A DNA stretch of 64,000 nucleotides from Pseudomonadota bacterium. Its GTDB lineage: Bacteria > Desulfobacterota > Binatia > Binatales > Binataceae. The DNA lies in contig JAJPKA010000003.1 in assembly GCA_021323945.1 (NCBI GenBank), positions 197,429 to 261,428 on the forward strand, in the 5' to 3' direction. The notes under the pieces are model-generated. The model saw nothing but the letters and a program-made list of their open reading frames with translations. It was not told the origin of the DNA and searched no databases. Shown piece after piece: positions 53,012 through 62,117 of this stretch. Each line of letters starts with the position of its first letter. Position 1 is the stretch's first letter. The position numbers and the translations under genes are program-made.

Positions 53012-54109
53012 CTATCGCCAAGCTTCCAGTTGGCTTACAGATTCGACAGAGACATCGTCGGTGGCCTTCTTCGCCTGGCTCATGGGACCTTTGAGAGTCC
53101 GTCCCAAGCCCTGGCGGCCGGTTGCGTCGAGTGCCAGCAGAACCATGATAACTGCGCCTTCGATTACCTGGACGAGAACCGGTGATATACCCTGTGTCCG
53201 CTGCATTGCCTGAGCGCCATTATCGAGCGCGCCAAATACGATCGCGGATGGCACCATTGCCAACGCATTCAGACGGGCGATAAGGGCGACCGCAATCGCC
53301 TCATAACCCCACCCAGGCGAGAATGATTCGTATAGCCGGTGCGTAATTGCGGTGACTTGGGTAGCGCCGCCCAATCCCGCCAGAGCGCCGCTTAATGCCA
53401 TCGCGCAGACGGTCAGCTCAGCGGTGTTGATCCCCGAGAACTCGCAAGCCCGTCGATTGCGCCCCATCGCGCGCAATTCGAGTCCCTTCTCAGTGTGGTA
53501 GAGCAACGCATAACAAGCAGCTGCACAGGAAATTGCCAGCAACATGCCGAAATTCAGGCGGCTCGGACGGAAGTAAAGGCGCAACTCAGCGGCAGGCGCA
53601 ATCGGCAGGCTAATCGGGTACGCATGTGATCGCTCAATCAAAGGGCCATGAACCAACCAACTTAGAATTTGCGCGGCGACAAAGTTCAGCATGATTGTGG
53701 AGATGACTTCATTGACCTGCCTCCGTGCACGCAGCCATCCAGCCGTTCCTCCCCACAAAGCGCCACCGCCCGCGCCAGCGAGCAGCATTGCCAGGACGGC
53801 CAAAGGGTGAGGCCAGGCGCTTAGCATTGGTCCCAAAGCGCCGGCGCTCATCGCCCCGGCCAATAGCTGACCATCCGCGCCAATGTTCCACAGTGCCCCT
53901 TCGAAGGCTACAGCGATGGCGAGTCCGCAAAAAAGCAATGGGGTAGATTTGGTCAATGTGTCAGTCAGCGCGAGCCAGGTGCCAAAAGCGCCCTCCCAGA
54001 ACGCCAGGGCGACATTAATCGGCGAGGCTCCAAGCGCCACCAGCATTATGCAGATCAGAACTGCCGCCAGAGCCAGCGCGAGCAGTGTTCGGGCCAGTGA
54101 CCCCTTCAT
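53012..54109 (-). CDS. ABC transporter permease, nucleoside/BMP type
   Basis: A 365-residue inner-membrane permease of the COG4603 (NupP/YufP) group with about nine hydrophobic segments. Typical parts are TLTKSTPLLFCGLAIAVAF, LWNIGADGQLLAGA and EVISTIMLNFVA. These permeases work with a second permease (NupQ/YufQ), a duplicated ATPase and a BMP lipoprotein to take up nucleosides. Here only the ATPase gene is adjacent, 39 bases upstream. The C-terminal tail (about 330-365) is longer and more charged than usual. Confidence 0.88.
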   Translation of the reverse strand: MKGSLARTLLALALAAVLICIMLVALGASPINVALAFWEGAFGTWLALTDTLTKSTPLLFCGLAIAVAFEGALWNIGADGQLLAGAMSAGALGPMLSAWPHPLAVLAMLLAGAGGGALWGGTAGWLRARRQVNEVISTIMLNFVAAQILSWLVHGPLIERSHAYPISLPIAPAAELRLYFRPSRLNFGMLLAISCAAACYALLYHTEKGLELRAMGRNRRACEFSGINTAELTVCAMALSGALAGLGGATQVTAITHRLYESFSPGWGYEAIAVALIARLNALAMVPSAIVFGALDNGAQAMQRTQGISPVLVQVIEGAVIMVLLALDATGRQGLGRTLKGPMSQAKKATDDVSVESVSQLEAWR

Positions 54110-54148
54110 CGGTTATTGCCTGATTGCCTTGGTTGCGGGCACACCCTA

Positions 54149-55654
54149 TTACTTTTCCGGTCGTGATTCGGTCTCGTCGGCAAAGTGCCCCGCCATCATC
54201 AGCCCGATCTCGGCCATATTTTGTTGCCCGAGCCGAACCTCCGCTACACGCCCACGATTGATGACGTAGAGTCGATCGCACAACTCGAACAGTTCCTCGA
54301 GATCAGCTGAAATCAGCAGAACGGCGCCGCCGCGTCGTGCGTATTCGCATAATCTGGCCCGCAGCTCCGCCGCGGCACTGAAATCAAGCCCGCGACTGAT
54401 ATCGCAGGCCGCAATCACGGCGGGGGTTGCCGCCAACGTCCGCGCGATCAGGAATCGCTGGCGATTGCCGCCGGATAACGATCCAACAGGCACTTTTGCG
54501 CTGTAAGCACGGACGTTAAACAGGCTGATTATTTCCTCACACAATTGAATCGCGCTTGCACGCCGGATCCATCCATGTCGCGAGACCAGGCGCCGGCGCA
54601 GCCGAGGAGCAAGTAACAGATTCTCCCATAATGACAGTTCCAATATCAGGCCATCGCCGTCACGGTCTTGCGGAACAATGGCTATTGCCTCACGCCGATC
54701 GCAATTGGGATCGGCAACTACAATCGAACCGGAAGATGCCGATCGCACACCGGCGATGACTTCGACCAGCTCCTCTTGCCCGTTACGTTCGACGCCAGCG
54801 ATTCCGACGATAGCGCCGGAGTGTAGAGTCAGTGAGACCCTGTCGAGCACCAGACGGTCGGCTGACCGGACCGTGATTTGATGAAGTTGCACGACGGGCT
54901 TCCCGGGTTGCCGGCGCTCAGTAGGGGCGGATGATGGGCGTGGTCGGTCCTCTCCCATCATCAAGCGCGCCAGTTCAGCCTCATTGGTATGGCAGGCTGC
55001 CGTTTCGCCGACTACTTTTCCCGCGCGTAAAATTGTGACGTGGTCCGCAACCGCCAGAGCTTCGGCCAACTTGTGGGTCACAAGGACAACCGTGCGCCCC
55101 TGGCTGCGCAACCGACAGAGCAGAGCCAAAAAAGGTTGCAATTCGGTCGGCGACAAAATGCTGGTAGGTTCGTCGAGAATTAGTACCTGGGGATGGGAAC
55201 GCAGCGCACGGAGAATTTCGAGCCGCACCCGCTCGGGAACTGAAAGCTCCTCGACCAACGTCCGCGGGGGCGGCAATGTAAAGCCCAGGTCGGCTGCAAC
55301 TGCCTGGGCTTCCGCCGTTACTTGGACAAAATCGAGTCTGCGCTGATTCAAGCGTCCAAGGGCGAGGTTTTCTTCCCAAGTCATGCGCTCGAAGAGCATG
55401 GGCGTCTGGTAAACGGCCGCGATTCCGCGCCTTAGTGCGGTCGCCGCCGACCCAACCTGTAGGGGGATCCGGTTAAGCGTGACTTGGCCGGAATCGGGCC
55501 GTAAGATCCCTGTCAGGATCCGGATCAGAGTGCTCTTCCCCGCCCCGTTTTCTCCCAGCAGGGCATGAATTTCGCCCCTCGAGGCGACAAAATCAACTCC
55601 GGCTAGCGCTCGAATTCGCCCGAACTGCTTGGTTATCGACTTGGCAGCTAGCAC
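54149..55654 (-). CDS. ABC transporter ATP-binding protein, nucleoside/sugar type (two domains)
   Basis: A 501-residue protein of two fused ATPase domains, as in NupO/YufO and sugar importers. Domain one has Walker A GENGAGKST (34-42), a changed signature LSVPERVRLEI, and Walker B LILDEPTSIL. Domain two has the degenerate Walker A GVERNGQEE (family norm), signature GSLSGGNRQR and CDISRGLD at the Walker B position. It energises the permease encoded just downstream. The importer's second permease and lipoprotein are missing from this locus. Confidence 0.9.
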   Translation of the reverse strand: MLAAKSITKQFGRIRALAGVDFVASRGEIHALLGENGAGKSTLIRILTGILRPDSGQVTLNRIPLQVGSAATALRRGIAAVYQTPMLFERMTWEENLALGRLNQRRLDFVQVTAEAQAVAADLGFTLPPPRTLVEELSVPERVRLEILRALRSHPQVLILDEPTSILSPTELQPFLALLCRLRSQGRTVVLVTHKLAEALAVADHVTILRAGKVVGETAACHTNEAELARLMMGEDRPRPSSAPTERRQPGKPVVQLHQITVRSADRLVLDRVSLTLHSGAIVGIAGVERNGQEELVEVIAGVRSASSGSIVVADPNCDRREAIAIVPQDRDGDGLILELSLWENLLLAPRLRRRLVSRHGWIRRASAIQLCEEIISLFNVRAYSAKVPVGSLSGGNRQRFLIARTLAATPAVIAACDISRGLDFSAAAELRARLCEYARRGGAVLLISADLEELFELCDRLYVINRGRVAEVRLGQQNMAEIGLMMAGHFADETESRPEK

Positions 55655-55696
55655 CTTATCGCGGTTCTGTGATCGGATGTCGAGCGTCGTCGCTAC

Positions 55697-57034
55697 CTAG
55701 CTCTCGGCAGGTTGCTCAGGGGTGTAGTGCATCCGAACGTAGTGTAATGCTTCTTCACGAGTCTTGAGAGTACCATCAAGATGATGATCCTCGATCTCGC
55801 GCAGGATTTTTTTGAAGCGGGGGCTCGGCTCGAAACCAAGCGCAATCAGATCATCACCGGTAATCAGGCGCGGTGGATGAATTTCGGCCGCCCCCATGGT
55901 CGCCATGGCACGTCGACAGAAGTGGTAGAAACCCAGTGCCGAACCTGCTGCCAGCGTATCGAGCAGAGATAATTCAAGCAGTTCGGAAAAACCTTCCTCG
56001 GCCAGCATCCGCTTGAGCGTCGAACGCCGCATGCGCGGTGCCATCATCATGCGCAAATGATTATGTACCAGGTAGGCAACTCGGGCTTGCACTGCGCGGG
56101 GCCGCCGCAACCGCTGAAGTGCCTCAGCCGCGACCCGGGCTCCAATCTCTGTATGGCCATAGTAGGTCATTTTGCCGTCGGCTTCGATCCTAAGTGTCTG
56201 AGGTTTCGCGATATCGTGAAACAGGGCGCCAAAGGCCAAAGTTTCAGCACAGCCCTGAGGCAGCATCGAAAGCATCAATCGAGTGTGGCGATAAACATCG
56301 CCCTCCGGATGATAATTGACCGGCTGAGGGCATCCGCGCAGAGGCAGTACTTCGGGAAGAATGACCGAGGCGAGGCCGCTGTCGACCAGCAGGTCGAGTC
56401 CCTCGGCCGCGCCGCCCTCGGTCATCATCATCGTAAGCTCTTCACCAATACGCTCCGCCGCGATCTGGCCGATCTTGCCGGCGTTGCGCTGAATAGCCGA
56501 CCAGGTAAATGGGTCTATGGAGAAGTTCAAACGTGCCGCGAAACGGATGGCGCGAAGCATTCGTAAGTGATCCTCGGCGAAGCGCAAGTCCGGGTCACCA
56601 ATGGCCCGGATGACGCCCGCGCGAAGGTCACGCATCCCGCCAACCAGATCAATGACGCGGCCCGTTTGCGGGTCCAGGTACATCCCACCGATGGTGAAAT
56701 CACGACGCTTAGCATCCTCTTCCAAGGTGCCGAAGCGAACCGCTGACGGACGCCTTCCGTCTACATAGTCGGCGTCGGCTCGAAAGGTTGCGACTTCAAA
56801 CTGCTCCCCTTCGAGCACCACGACCATCACCCCGAACTTGGCTCCGAGGCTGACTGTGTTTTCGAATAGACTGGCAACGGTGTTGGGCCGGGCGTCTGTC
56901 GCAACGTCGTAGTCCTTGGCCTTCAACCCCAAAATACGGTCGCGCACGCAGCCCCCCGCGAGATAGGCCGCGAAACCCGCGGAACGAAGCCGCTCGACTA
57001 TCGCTAGCGCGAGTTTTTCTTTATCGTGCTGCAC
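55697..57034 (-). CDS. cca: CCA tRNA nucleotidyltransferase / poly(A) polymerase family protein
   Basis: A 445-residue class II nucleotidyltransferase. The head has GGCVRDRILGLKAKDYDVATDARP (split over about 21-45) with the catalytic aspartates, then RRDFTIGGMYLD, and RFAEDHLRMLRAIRFAARL. An HD domain follows (GALFHDIAKPQTL, about 268-280), and a final helical part. It adds CCA to tRNA 3' ends, or may be a poly(A) polymerase; the HD domain favours CCA addition. The gene is upstream of the ABC genes, with 42 bases between. Confidence 0.92.
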   Translation of the reverse strand: MQHDKEKLALAIVERLRSAGFAAYLAGGCVRDRILGLKAKDYDVATDARPNTVASLFENTVSLGAKFGVMVVVLEGEQFEVATFRADADYVDGRRPSAVRFGTLEEDAKRRDFTIGGMYLDPQTGRVIDLVGGMRDLRAGVIRAIGDPDLRFAEDHLRMLRAIRFAARLNFSIDPFTWSAIQRNAGKIGQIAAERIGEELTMMMTEGGAAEGLDLLVDSGLASVILPEVLPLRGCPQPVNYHPEGDVYRHTRLMLSMLPQGCAETLAFGALFHDIAKPQTLRIEADGKMTYYGHTEIGARVAAEALQRLRRPRAVQARVAYLVHNHLRMMMAPRMRRSTLKRMLAEEGFSELLELSLLDTLAAGSALGFYHFCRRAMATMGAAEIHPPRLITGDDLIALGFEPSPRFKKILREIEDHHLDGTLKTREEALHYVRMHYTPEQPAES

Positions 57035-57223
57035 AATGACTTTACTTTAACTGGAGCTCGTAACGCCCTTCTACAGGATGACGAGCAGATTGTGACTCCT
57101 GGTGCCTTTTTAGCTTCTGAACAGTCTCTTTACCCAGGATCCCGGCTTGCAAACTGACATTGACGCCACAGTGAAGACGTGGTAACGGTTCGGGCGCAGA
57201 ATGTCACGACGCGGGGAGGTAAA

Positions 57224-57700
57224 ATGGCGCTCATACATCGTTGTCTCTGGACTCTGGCGTCCGTGTTGGTGCTGGGCGGCGCGCTCGTCGGGTTTACTGA
57301 AGGAAGAGGATTAGCGCAGGTCGAGATGGGACCAAGTGGTATAGTGACCAGCGGCAGACTGGACTTTCGTCGTTACTGTGCTCAATGTCATGGCATGGAC
57401 GGTAAAGGCGATGGGCCTGTGGCTCCGGCGCTTAAGAAAAAGCCGGCCAATCTTACGCTGTTGGCGAAGAACAATGGCGGGGTCTTCCCCGAAAAGGAAG
57501 TGAGGGATTTTATCGACGGGACCAAGACATCGGCGGCACACGGCACGCGCGAGATGCCTATTTGGGGTGACGCTTTCAGGATGCGAACCGGAGCTGCCTC
57601 GGGCGCGGGTGGTATCATGGGTCCCGGTTTAACCCAGGCTCAAGTTGACCAGAAAATTAATAGCTTGGTTAATTACGTTAAGTCGATACAGGTGCAGTGA
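57224..57700 (+). CDS. Small c-type cytochrome, exported
   Basis: A 158-residue exported monoheme cytochrome c. The signal peptide ends near GRGLAQ; the heme motif is CAQCHG (about 50-55), followed by DGKGDGPVAPALKKKPANL; the axial methionine is likely in TREMPIWG. GGGGAGGT precedes the ATG at 57224, against the longer frame at 57179. A second cytochrome c gene follows 50 bases downstream. It would shuttle electrons in the periplasm. Confidence 0.9.
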   Translation: MALIHRCLWTLASVLVLGGALVGFTEGRGLAQVEMGPSGIVTSGRLDFRRYCAQCHGMDGKGDGPVAPALKKKPANLTLLAKNNGGVFPEKEVRDFIDGTKTSAAHGTREMPIWGDAFRMRTGAASGAGGIMGPGLTQAQVDQKINSLVNYVKSIQVQ

Positions 57701-57730
57701 CGACAAAGTCAGTCCGAAGGCGATAAAATA

Positions 57731-57759
57731 GCGCGGCGGGTCGACCGACCATGCCGCGC
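57731..57759 (+). promoter_or_regulatory. Hairpin overlapping a start codon
   Basis: GCGCGGC (57731-57737) and GCCGCGC (57753-57759) are perfect 7-bp arms around a 15-base loop, followed by GTTCGTTTTAAA. The hairpin covers the only plausible start codon (57751) of the second cytochrome gene. It may act as a terminator for the first gene or as a translational switch for the second. Confidence 0.45.
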
Positions 57760-58194
57760 GTTCGTTTTAAATTCGTTCAATCGACCGGGTCGGCATTTCA
57801 GCCCTTTCAGGCTGAACGTCGCTATTTTAAGATAGGCCTTGCGTGGCTCGGTGTTGTCGCTGCCTCAACTCTTCTGGCTCACACCGCTCTATATGCTGCA
57901 GACGACAGTGTGACACGGGGTGCGAGAATTTTTTCTGCGAATTGTGCCCGATGTCATGGGAGCCACGGCAAGGGCGACGGGCCCGACCTGGTTAAGCTTC
58001 AGTCAGCGGTCTCTCCGGACGACTGGACGGACAAGGAAACCAATCGGGAACTCACAGATAGCTTCATCATCTCGATGATTACCAAGGGCGGAAAAGCTAA
58101 CGGAAAGTCTCACGTTATGCCCGCCTTCGGAGATAAGCTCAGTGCTCATCAGGTTGATGATCTGTTAGCTTTTATCAGATCGCTGGCAAAGTAA
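57751..58194 (+). CDS. Small c-type cytochrome, exported
   Basis: A 147-residue monoheme cytochrome c. After a polar N-terminus (residues 1-27) it has an uncleaved or cleaved hydrophobic segment (FKIGLAWLGVVAASTLLAHTALYA), then the heme motif CARCHG (about 68-73) and KGDGPDL; the axial methionine is likely in HVMPAFG. No other ATG, GTG or TTG is in frame before the hydrophobic stretch, so 57751 is probably correct even though it lies in a hairpin. It is paralogous to the upstream cytochrome. Confidence 0.8.
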   Translation: MPRVRFKFVQSTGSAFQPFQAERRYFKIGLAWLGVVAASTLLAHTALYAADDSVTRGARIFSANCARCHGSHGKGDGPDLVKLQSAVSPDDWTDKETNRELTDSFIISMITKGGKANGKSHVMPAFGDKLSAHQVDDLLAFIRSLAK

Positions 58195-58226
58195 GTCAGC
58201 GGCTCGCAGCTATTTCAACCTTCGAA

Positions 58227-58805
58227 TCAGTAAAACCATCTGTCCTTATCCCAGGAGAAAATCTCGAGCGTATTGGTCTCCTGAGTTAATTTGGGCACAG
58301 CGTGGCGAGCTTCGTCGATTGTCTTGCCCGCAATAGCGTAAATCCTCTCTGAATACCGTATCTTGCCAATTGGGAGTCCTTCCTTCGATGGCTTGCATTC
58401 ACAGCTCTCGACCTTGCCATAACCGGTATAAGTCGCCTTCTCCAACCCACCCTCTTTTCGCCACGTCAGATGGTTCAGATTATTAAGTTCTCTCTCATGA
58501 AGCAGCCGCTCCCAATCGTGACAGAATGACGAGAAAGCTGATGCCGCGCGCTTATATACGCGGCGCTGTGCGGGCGTCAGCCCCTCGAGCCCGTCAATTG
58601 ACGACTTTATGGCCGGCGCACCGCCGGGCGCCGGCGACAAGGATGAAATGTTGGTCGCAGCCGAGGTTGCCGAGGCCGTCGCGCTCTGAACCATGCCCAA
58701 GGACTGCACCTGGGACGACTCCGCCGCGGCCAGCAGCGGCCACAAGACCACGCCCGCCAACAGTGGTGAAGCTTTGCACAGAACCGCCATCATCTTCGAA
58801 TTCAT
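58227..58805 (-). CDS. Exported protein of unknown function
   Basis: A 192-residue secreted protein with a signal peptide (MMAVLCKASPLLAGVVLWPLLAAA) and an alanine/serine-rich linker (SATASATSAATNISSLSPAP), then a helical region with HDWERLLHERELNNL and a C-terminal domain containing GYGKVESCECKPS and RYSERIYAIAGKTIDEAR. The CEC pair might bind metal or form a disulfide. GGAGG lies eight bases before the ATG at 58805. It converges with the cytochrome gene. I recognise no family. Confidence 0.6.
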   Translation of the reverse strand: MNSKMMAVLCKASPLLAGVVLWPLLAAAESSQVQSLGMVQSATASATSAATNISSLSPAPGGAPAIKSSIDGLEGLTPAQRRVYKRAASAFSSFCHDWERLLHERELNNLNHLTWRKEGGLEKATYTGYGKVESCECKPSKEGLPIGKIRYSERIYAIAGKTIDEARHAVPKLTQETNTLEIFSWDKDRWFY

Positions 58806-59044
58806 CTCATCAACCTCCACCGCCGTTGTTCCACTGCACAGATCCACGACTCCAGCAACGCCAGACAATCCAGACACGGCTCTTCGCCTTGGTGAGCGCA
58901 GATAGCTAATCCTGTCTCTGAATGTCCGGCTGAAGTGGTCCAGGAATGGCTAGAACTATAGATTCGGTTTTCCCAACTTTGCAAGCACTTGGGCCGTTGG
59001 ACAAGTCAAGTAAACTGCGTAATCAACCACTTACTTGGCCTTAA

Positions 59045-61825
59045 TTGAAAGCACACTTGCTTTTGAACATGCTTGCTCCCGGCAGGAGTGACGATGTCGG
59101 TTTGAAACCGTTAGAGTCTGGAGTTGCTGAGCTTGACACTAAACGCGGAGGCGGGGCCGCGGTGGAAGGTTTTGTGGCGATCGGTGATGACTCATCGCCT
59201 GACACGCATCGATTTCAGTCGCTGGAGCGAGCCATCCCAAAGCCCTTGGAGTTGCTGCTGCTCAGAACTCCACCGTTGTATCTAACAACGGCGGCGCTTC
59301 TTGGCGGCGATGCTCTGGGCAATCTGAATATATTCGTGCCACTGTGGATGGCCCTCATTGCAGTAATCGTTTGTGCCTGCCTGTTTCTGCTCCGTTTGCG
59401 CGCGCTAGGGATGCTGGCCGCCTTGGTCGGCCTCGTCTCGGCGGCGACACTGCCCTTGCACGATCTGTTGGAACCCGAGTCGGGCCCTCAGACTTTGCGC
59501 CGATTTTCCGACGGGGATCGGGTCACCTTGGAAGGTTGGATAACACGAGAACCGGAAAATCAGCCAGACAACCGCGCGTACCTGTTTGTTGACGTTCAGA
59601 AAGGTGCTCGTTCCACATTTGCCCTGCGACCGGTGAGGGGCCGCGTGCGGGTTACCGTGCTGCGGCCTTGCGCTCTCCGCGTCGGCGATCAGGTAATCGT
59701 GTCTGGCAAAATTCGGTTTCCTCGCAACCAAGGCAATGAGAATGAATTCGATTATCAAGCTTGGTTAATGCGGCAAGGTATCGCCGCCACCCTGATTGCG
59801 ATACCTTCCAGAAGTGCCCCGATGCCGCCCGTCAGGATCGTTGGTCACCGACGCGCTTTTCCCGGCGGCGCGTTACAATCAATACGCGATCAGATAGGAG
59901 CGTTCATCGACCGAACTCTCGCGCCCCCTGAGCGCGCCGAAATGCGCGCACTGGTCATCGGCGATCGCGGGGAAATCGACCAGCGCCTCCGTCAGCCCTT
60001 TGCATTAACCGGCATGGCCCATCTTCTGGTCATTTCGGGCCTGCACCTCGGGTTTGTTGCTGGAAGCGTCTTCTTTTTGGTGCGACTACTTTTCACGCCA
60101 TTCGCCCGCCTCAGTGCGCTCGGCTACACGAATAAAATCGCCGCGGCCGCGGCCGCGTTAGCGGTTGCAGGGTACGCGGCGATTGCTGGAGGTCATGTTT
60201 CGACCACCCGAGCATTGATCATGGTGGTGACATTTGCGCTGGCAATTGTGTTGGACCGAGCACAGGAATTATTGGCGAGCCTCGCACTAGCCGCCATGGT
60301 TATCTGCATCGCTATCCCAGGGTCGACCGCTGATATCGGCTTCCAGCTCTCGTTCGCGTCGGTCGCGGTGATTATTCTCGGCATGAGGCGCTTTTTGGCC
60401 TGGTGGCGGTGGCATTACGCTAACCCTCTGGGTACGCGCGGGGAGCGCTCGCAGCCGGCTCTAGTCATGGAGTGGCTCGGCTCGTACGTCGCCGTCTCGT
60501 TCTGGGCGATGGTCGGAACAGCCCCGTTAACCGCCTTCCATTTCAACCAGTTTTCGTTGGTAGGGCTGGTCGCCAACCCGGTTGTGGTCCCAATCATGGG
60601 TTTTGGCGCGGTTATTGGCGGTTTGGTCGCGGCTGCTTGCCGTTTCATCTACGAGCCCCTGGCACGCACGATTCTGATTGTCGCCGGCAAATTTGCGGCC
60701 GCTGGCACGGTGCTCGCACGCTGGTTTGCTGGTTGGCCCGGCGCCTGGGTTCGGACCTTCACGCCAACCCCATTCGAGATGCTCATTGCCTATGGATTGA
60801 TCCTGCTCTGGCTCAGTGCTCCACTGGCGGGAGCCGAGGTGCTTGGAACCTTTCGGCGCCAGTATGCTCGCTACCAAAGTGCCGGAAAGTATGCTGGCAT
60901 TGAGAGCACCCAGCGTAACATCTGGTCACAATGTCGCGGCCTTCTGGCAGCGATGCTCTTGGTCGCGCTCCTCTTCGATGGAGCCTGGTCGCTCTATCAG
61001 CGCTATTTGAATCCTGCGCTACGAGTGACATTCCTTTCGGTCGGTGAGGGTGATTCAGCCGTCGTGCGTTTTCCCGGCAGCCGCGTAATGCTGATCGACG
61101 GGGGCGGCGAATATCGAGGAACCTTCGATCCGGGGGAAAGGATCGTTGCTCAGTATCTCTGGGCGCATAAAATATTGCATGTTGATTATATCGCCTTGAG
61201 CCATCCCGACCGCGATCACTTCGGTGGCTTGATTTTCGTAGTGCGCAACTTTTCTCCCACTGAGTTCTGGACTACTGACGCGTATAGTCCCGACGCCAGC
61301 TATCAGGAGCTGCTTGAGGCGGTTCGGCAAAGCGGTGCTCGACACCACTTATGTGATTCGGCGTCTCCGTCCGTTACGATCGCGGGCGTCGTAGTGGCCT
61401 GTCTGGGCCCACCGCACGGGATAGCACCACTTAACCACAATGACGCTTCAATGGTACTGCGCCTGGGTTACGCGCAAAATGCTTTTCTTTTCCCTGGCGA
61501 TCTCGAAGCTAAGGGAGAACGGCAGCTGGTCAATTCGGGTGCTGATCTTAATGCGACCATACTGAAAGTGCCACATCATGGCAGCCGCACCTCTTCAACT
61601 GCCGAATTCATCAAGGCGGTCCATCCCAAGGTCGCTGTGATTTCACTGGGTTATTTGAACCGATTCGACTTTCCCGCGCCGGAAGTTATTCAACGATATA
61701 AGGACGGCGGCGTCGAAGTGTTCCGGACGGATGAAGACGGAGCGGTTAATGTCGTGGTGGATGGAAGCGGCTACCATCTGAGCACATTCCGCGCGATCAG
61801 AGAACGGTCAAGGGGCTCGACGTGA
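59045..61825 (+). CDS. comEC: ComEC/Rec2 family competence protein
   Basis: A 926-residue inner-membrane protein that moves single-stranded DNA across the membrane during natural transformation. Order: hydrophobic start (about 75-130); a soluble OB-like DUF4131 domain (about 150-250, GDRVTLEGWITREPE); the competence core (MAHLLVISGLHLGFVAG and many helices, about 290-660); and a C-terminal metallo-beta-lactamase domain (about 665-910) with LSHPDRDHFGG and HHGSRTS. The start is TTG 59045 or ATG 59069; the first 70 residues are hydrophilic and unusual. No comEA is near. Confidence 0.93.
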   Translation: MKAHLLLNMLAPGRSDDVGLKPLESGVAELDTKRGGGAAVEGFVAIGDDSSPDTHRFQSLERAIPKPLELLLLRTPPLYLTTAALLGGDALGNLNIFVPLWMALIAVIVCACLFLLRLRALGMLAALVGLVSAATLPLHDLLEPESGPQTLRRFSDGDRVTLEGWITREPENQPDNRAYLFVDVQKGARSTFALRPVRGRVRVTVLRPCALRVGDQVIVSGKIRFPRNQGNENEFDYQAWLMRQGIAATLIAIPSRSAPMPPVRIVGHRRAFPGGALQSIRDQIGAFIDRTLAPPERAEMRALVIGDRGEIDQRLRQPFALTGMAHLLVISGLHLGFVAGSVFFLVRLLFTPFARLSALGYTNKIAAAAAALAVAGYAAIAGGHVSTTRALIMVVTFALAIVLDRAQELLASLALAAMVICIAIPGSTADIGFQLSFASVAVIILGMRRFLAWWRWHYANPLGTRGERSQPALVMEWLGSYVAVSFWAMVGTAPLTAFHFNQFSLVGLVANPVVVPIMGFGAVIGGLVAAACRFIYEPLARTILIVAGKFAAAGTVLARWFAGWPGAWVRTFTPTPFEMLIAYGLILLWLSAPLAGAEVLGTFRRQYARYQSAGKYAGIESTQRNIWSQCRGLLAAMLLVALLFDGAWSLYQRYLNPALRVTFLSVGEGDSAVVRFPGSRVMLIDGGGEYRGTFDPGERIVAQYLWAHKILHVDYIALSHPDRDHFGGLIFVVRNFSPTEFWTTDAYSPDASYQELLEAVRQSGARHHLCDSASPSVTIAGVVVACLGPPHGIAPLNHNDASMVLRLGYAQNAFLFPGDLEAKGERQLVNSGADLNATILKVPHHGSRTSSTAEFIKAVHPKVAVISLGYLNRFDFPAPEVIQRYKDGGVEVFRTDEDGAVNVVVDGSGYHLSTFRAIRERSRGST

Positions 61826-62054
61826 AATCCGCTAACCGTGAATTGGCGCGGCCAGGGTCAAAAGTGAGTTCCGAGCGTCACAGGGCCGACTGTCGCGGGA
61901 GCCCCCGAGTAGTGTCGCCCTTATGTATTGTGTCACGCGCTGCCCCATCCACCGGTGGAGCAGAGTTCTTGCTCAGACCGCATGATCGAGCGGCTGTAGG
62001 CAAGATCTCTCCGGCAATGTCATTAAGCTGAACTGCCAGTGGTGCTCGAGCCTT

Positions 62055-62076
62055 CGACTTTGACCCGGCAAAGTCG
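62055..62076. repeat. 8-bp inverted repeat upstream of serine hydrolase gene
   Basis: CGACTTTG (62055-62062) and CAAAGTCG (62069-62076) are perfect inverted arms around the loop ACCCGG, 41 bases before the ATG at 62118. It could be an operator or a hairpin after comEC; no U-tract follows. Confidence 0.35.
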
Positions 62077-62117
62077 TTATGCTGTGAGCAGATGCCGAAC
62101 CGAATGGAGGTACCACG

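Noticed and set aside
61822-62031. 69-codon frame overlapping the comEC stop
   Set aside because: Coupling by overlap looked attractive, but the protein is low in hydrophobic core residues and has no family resemblance.
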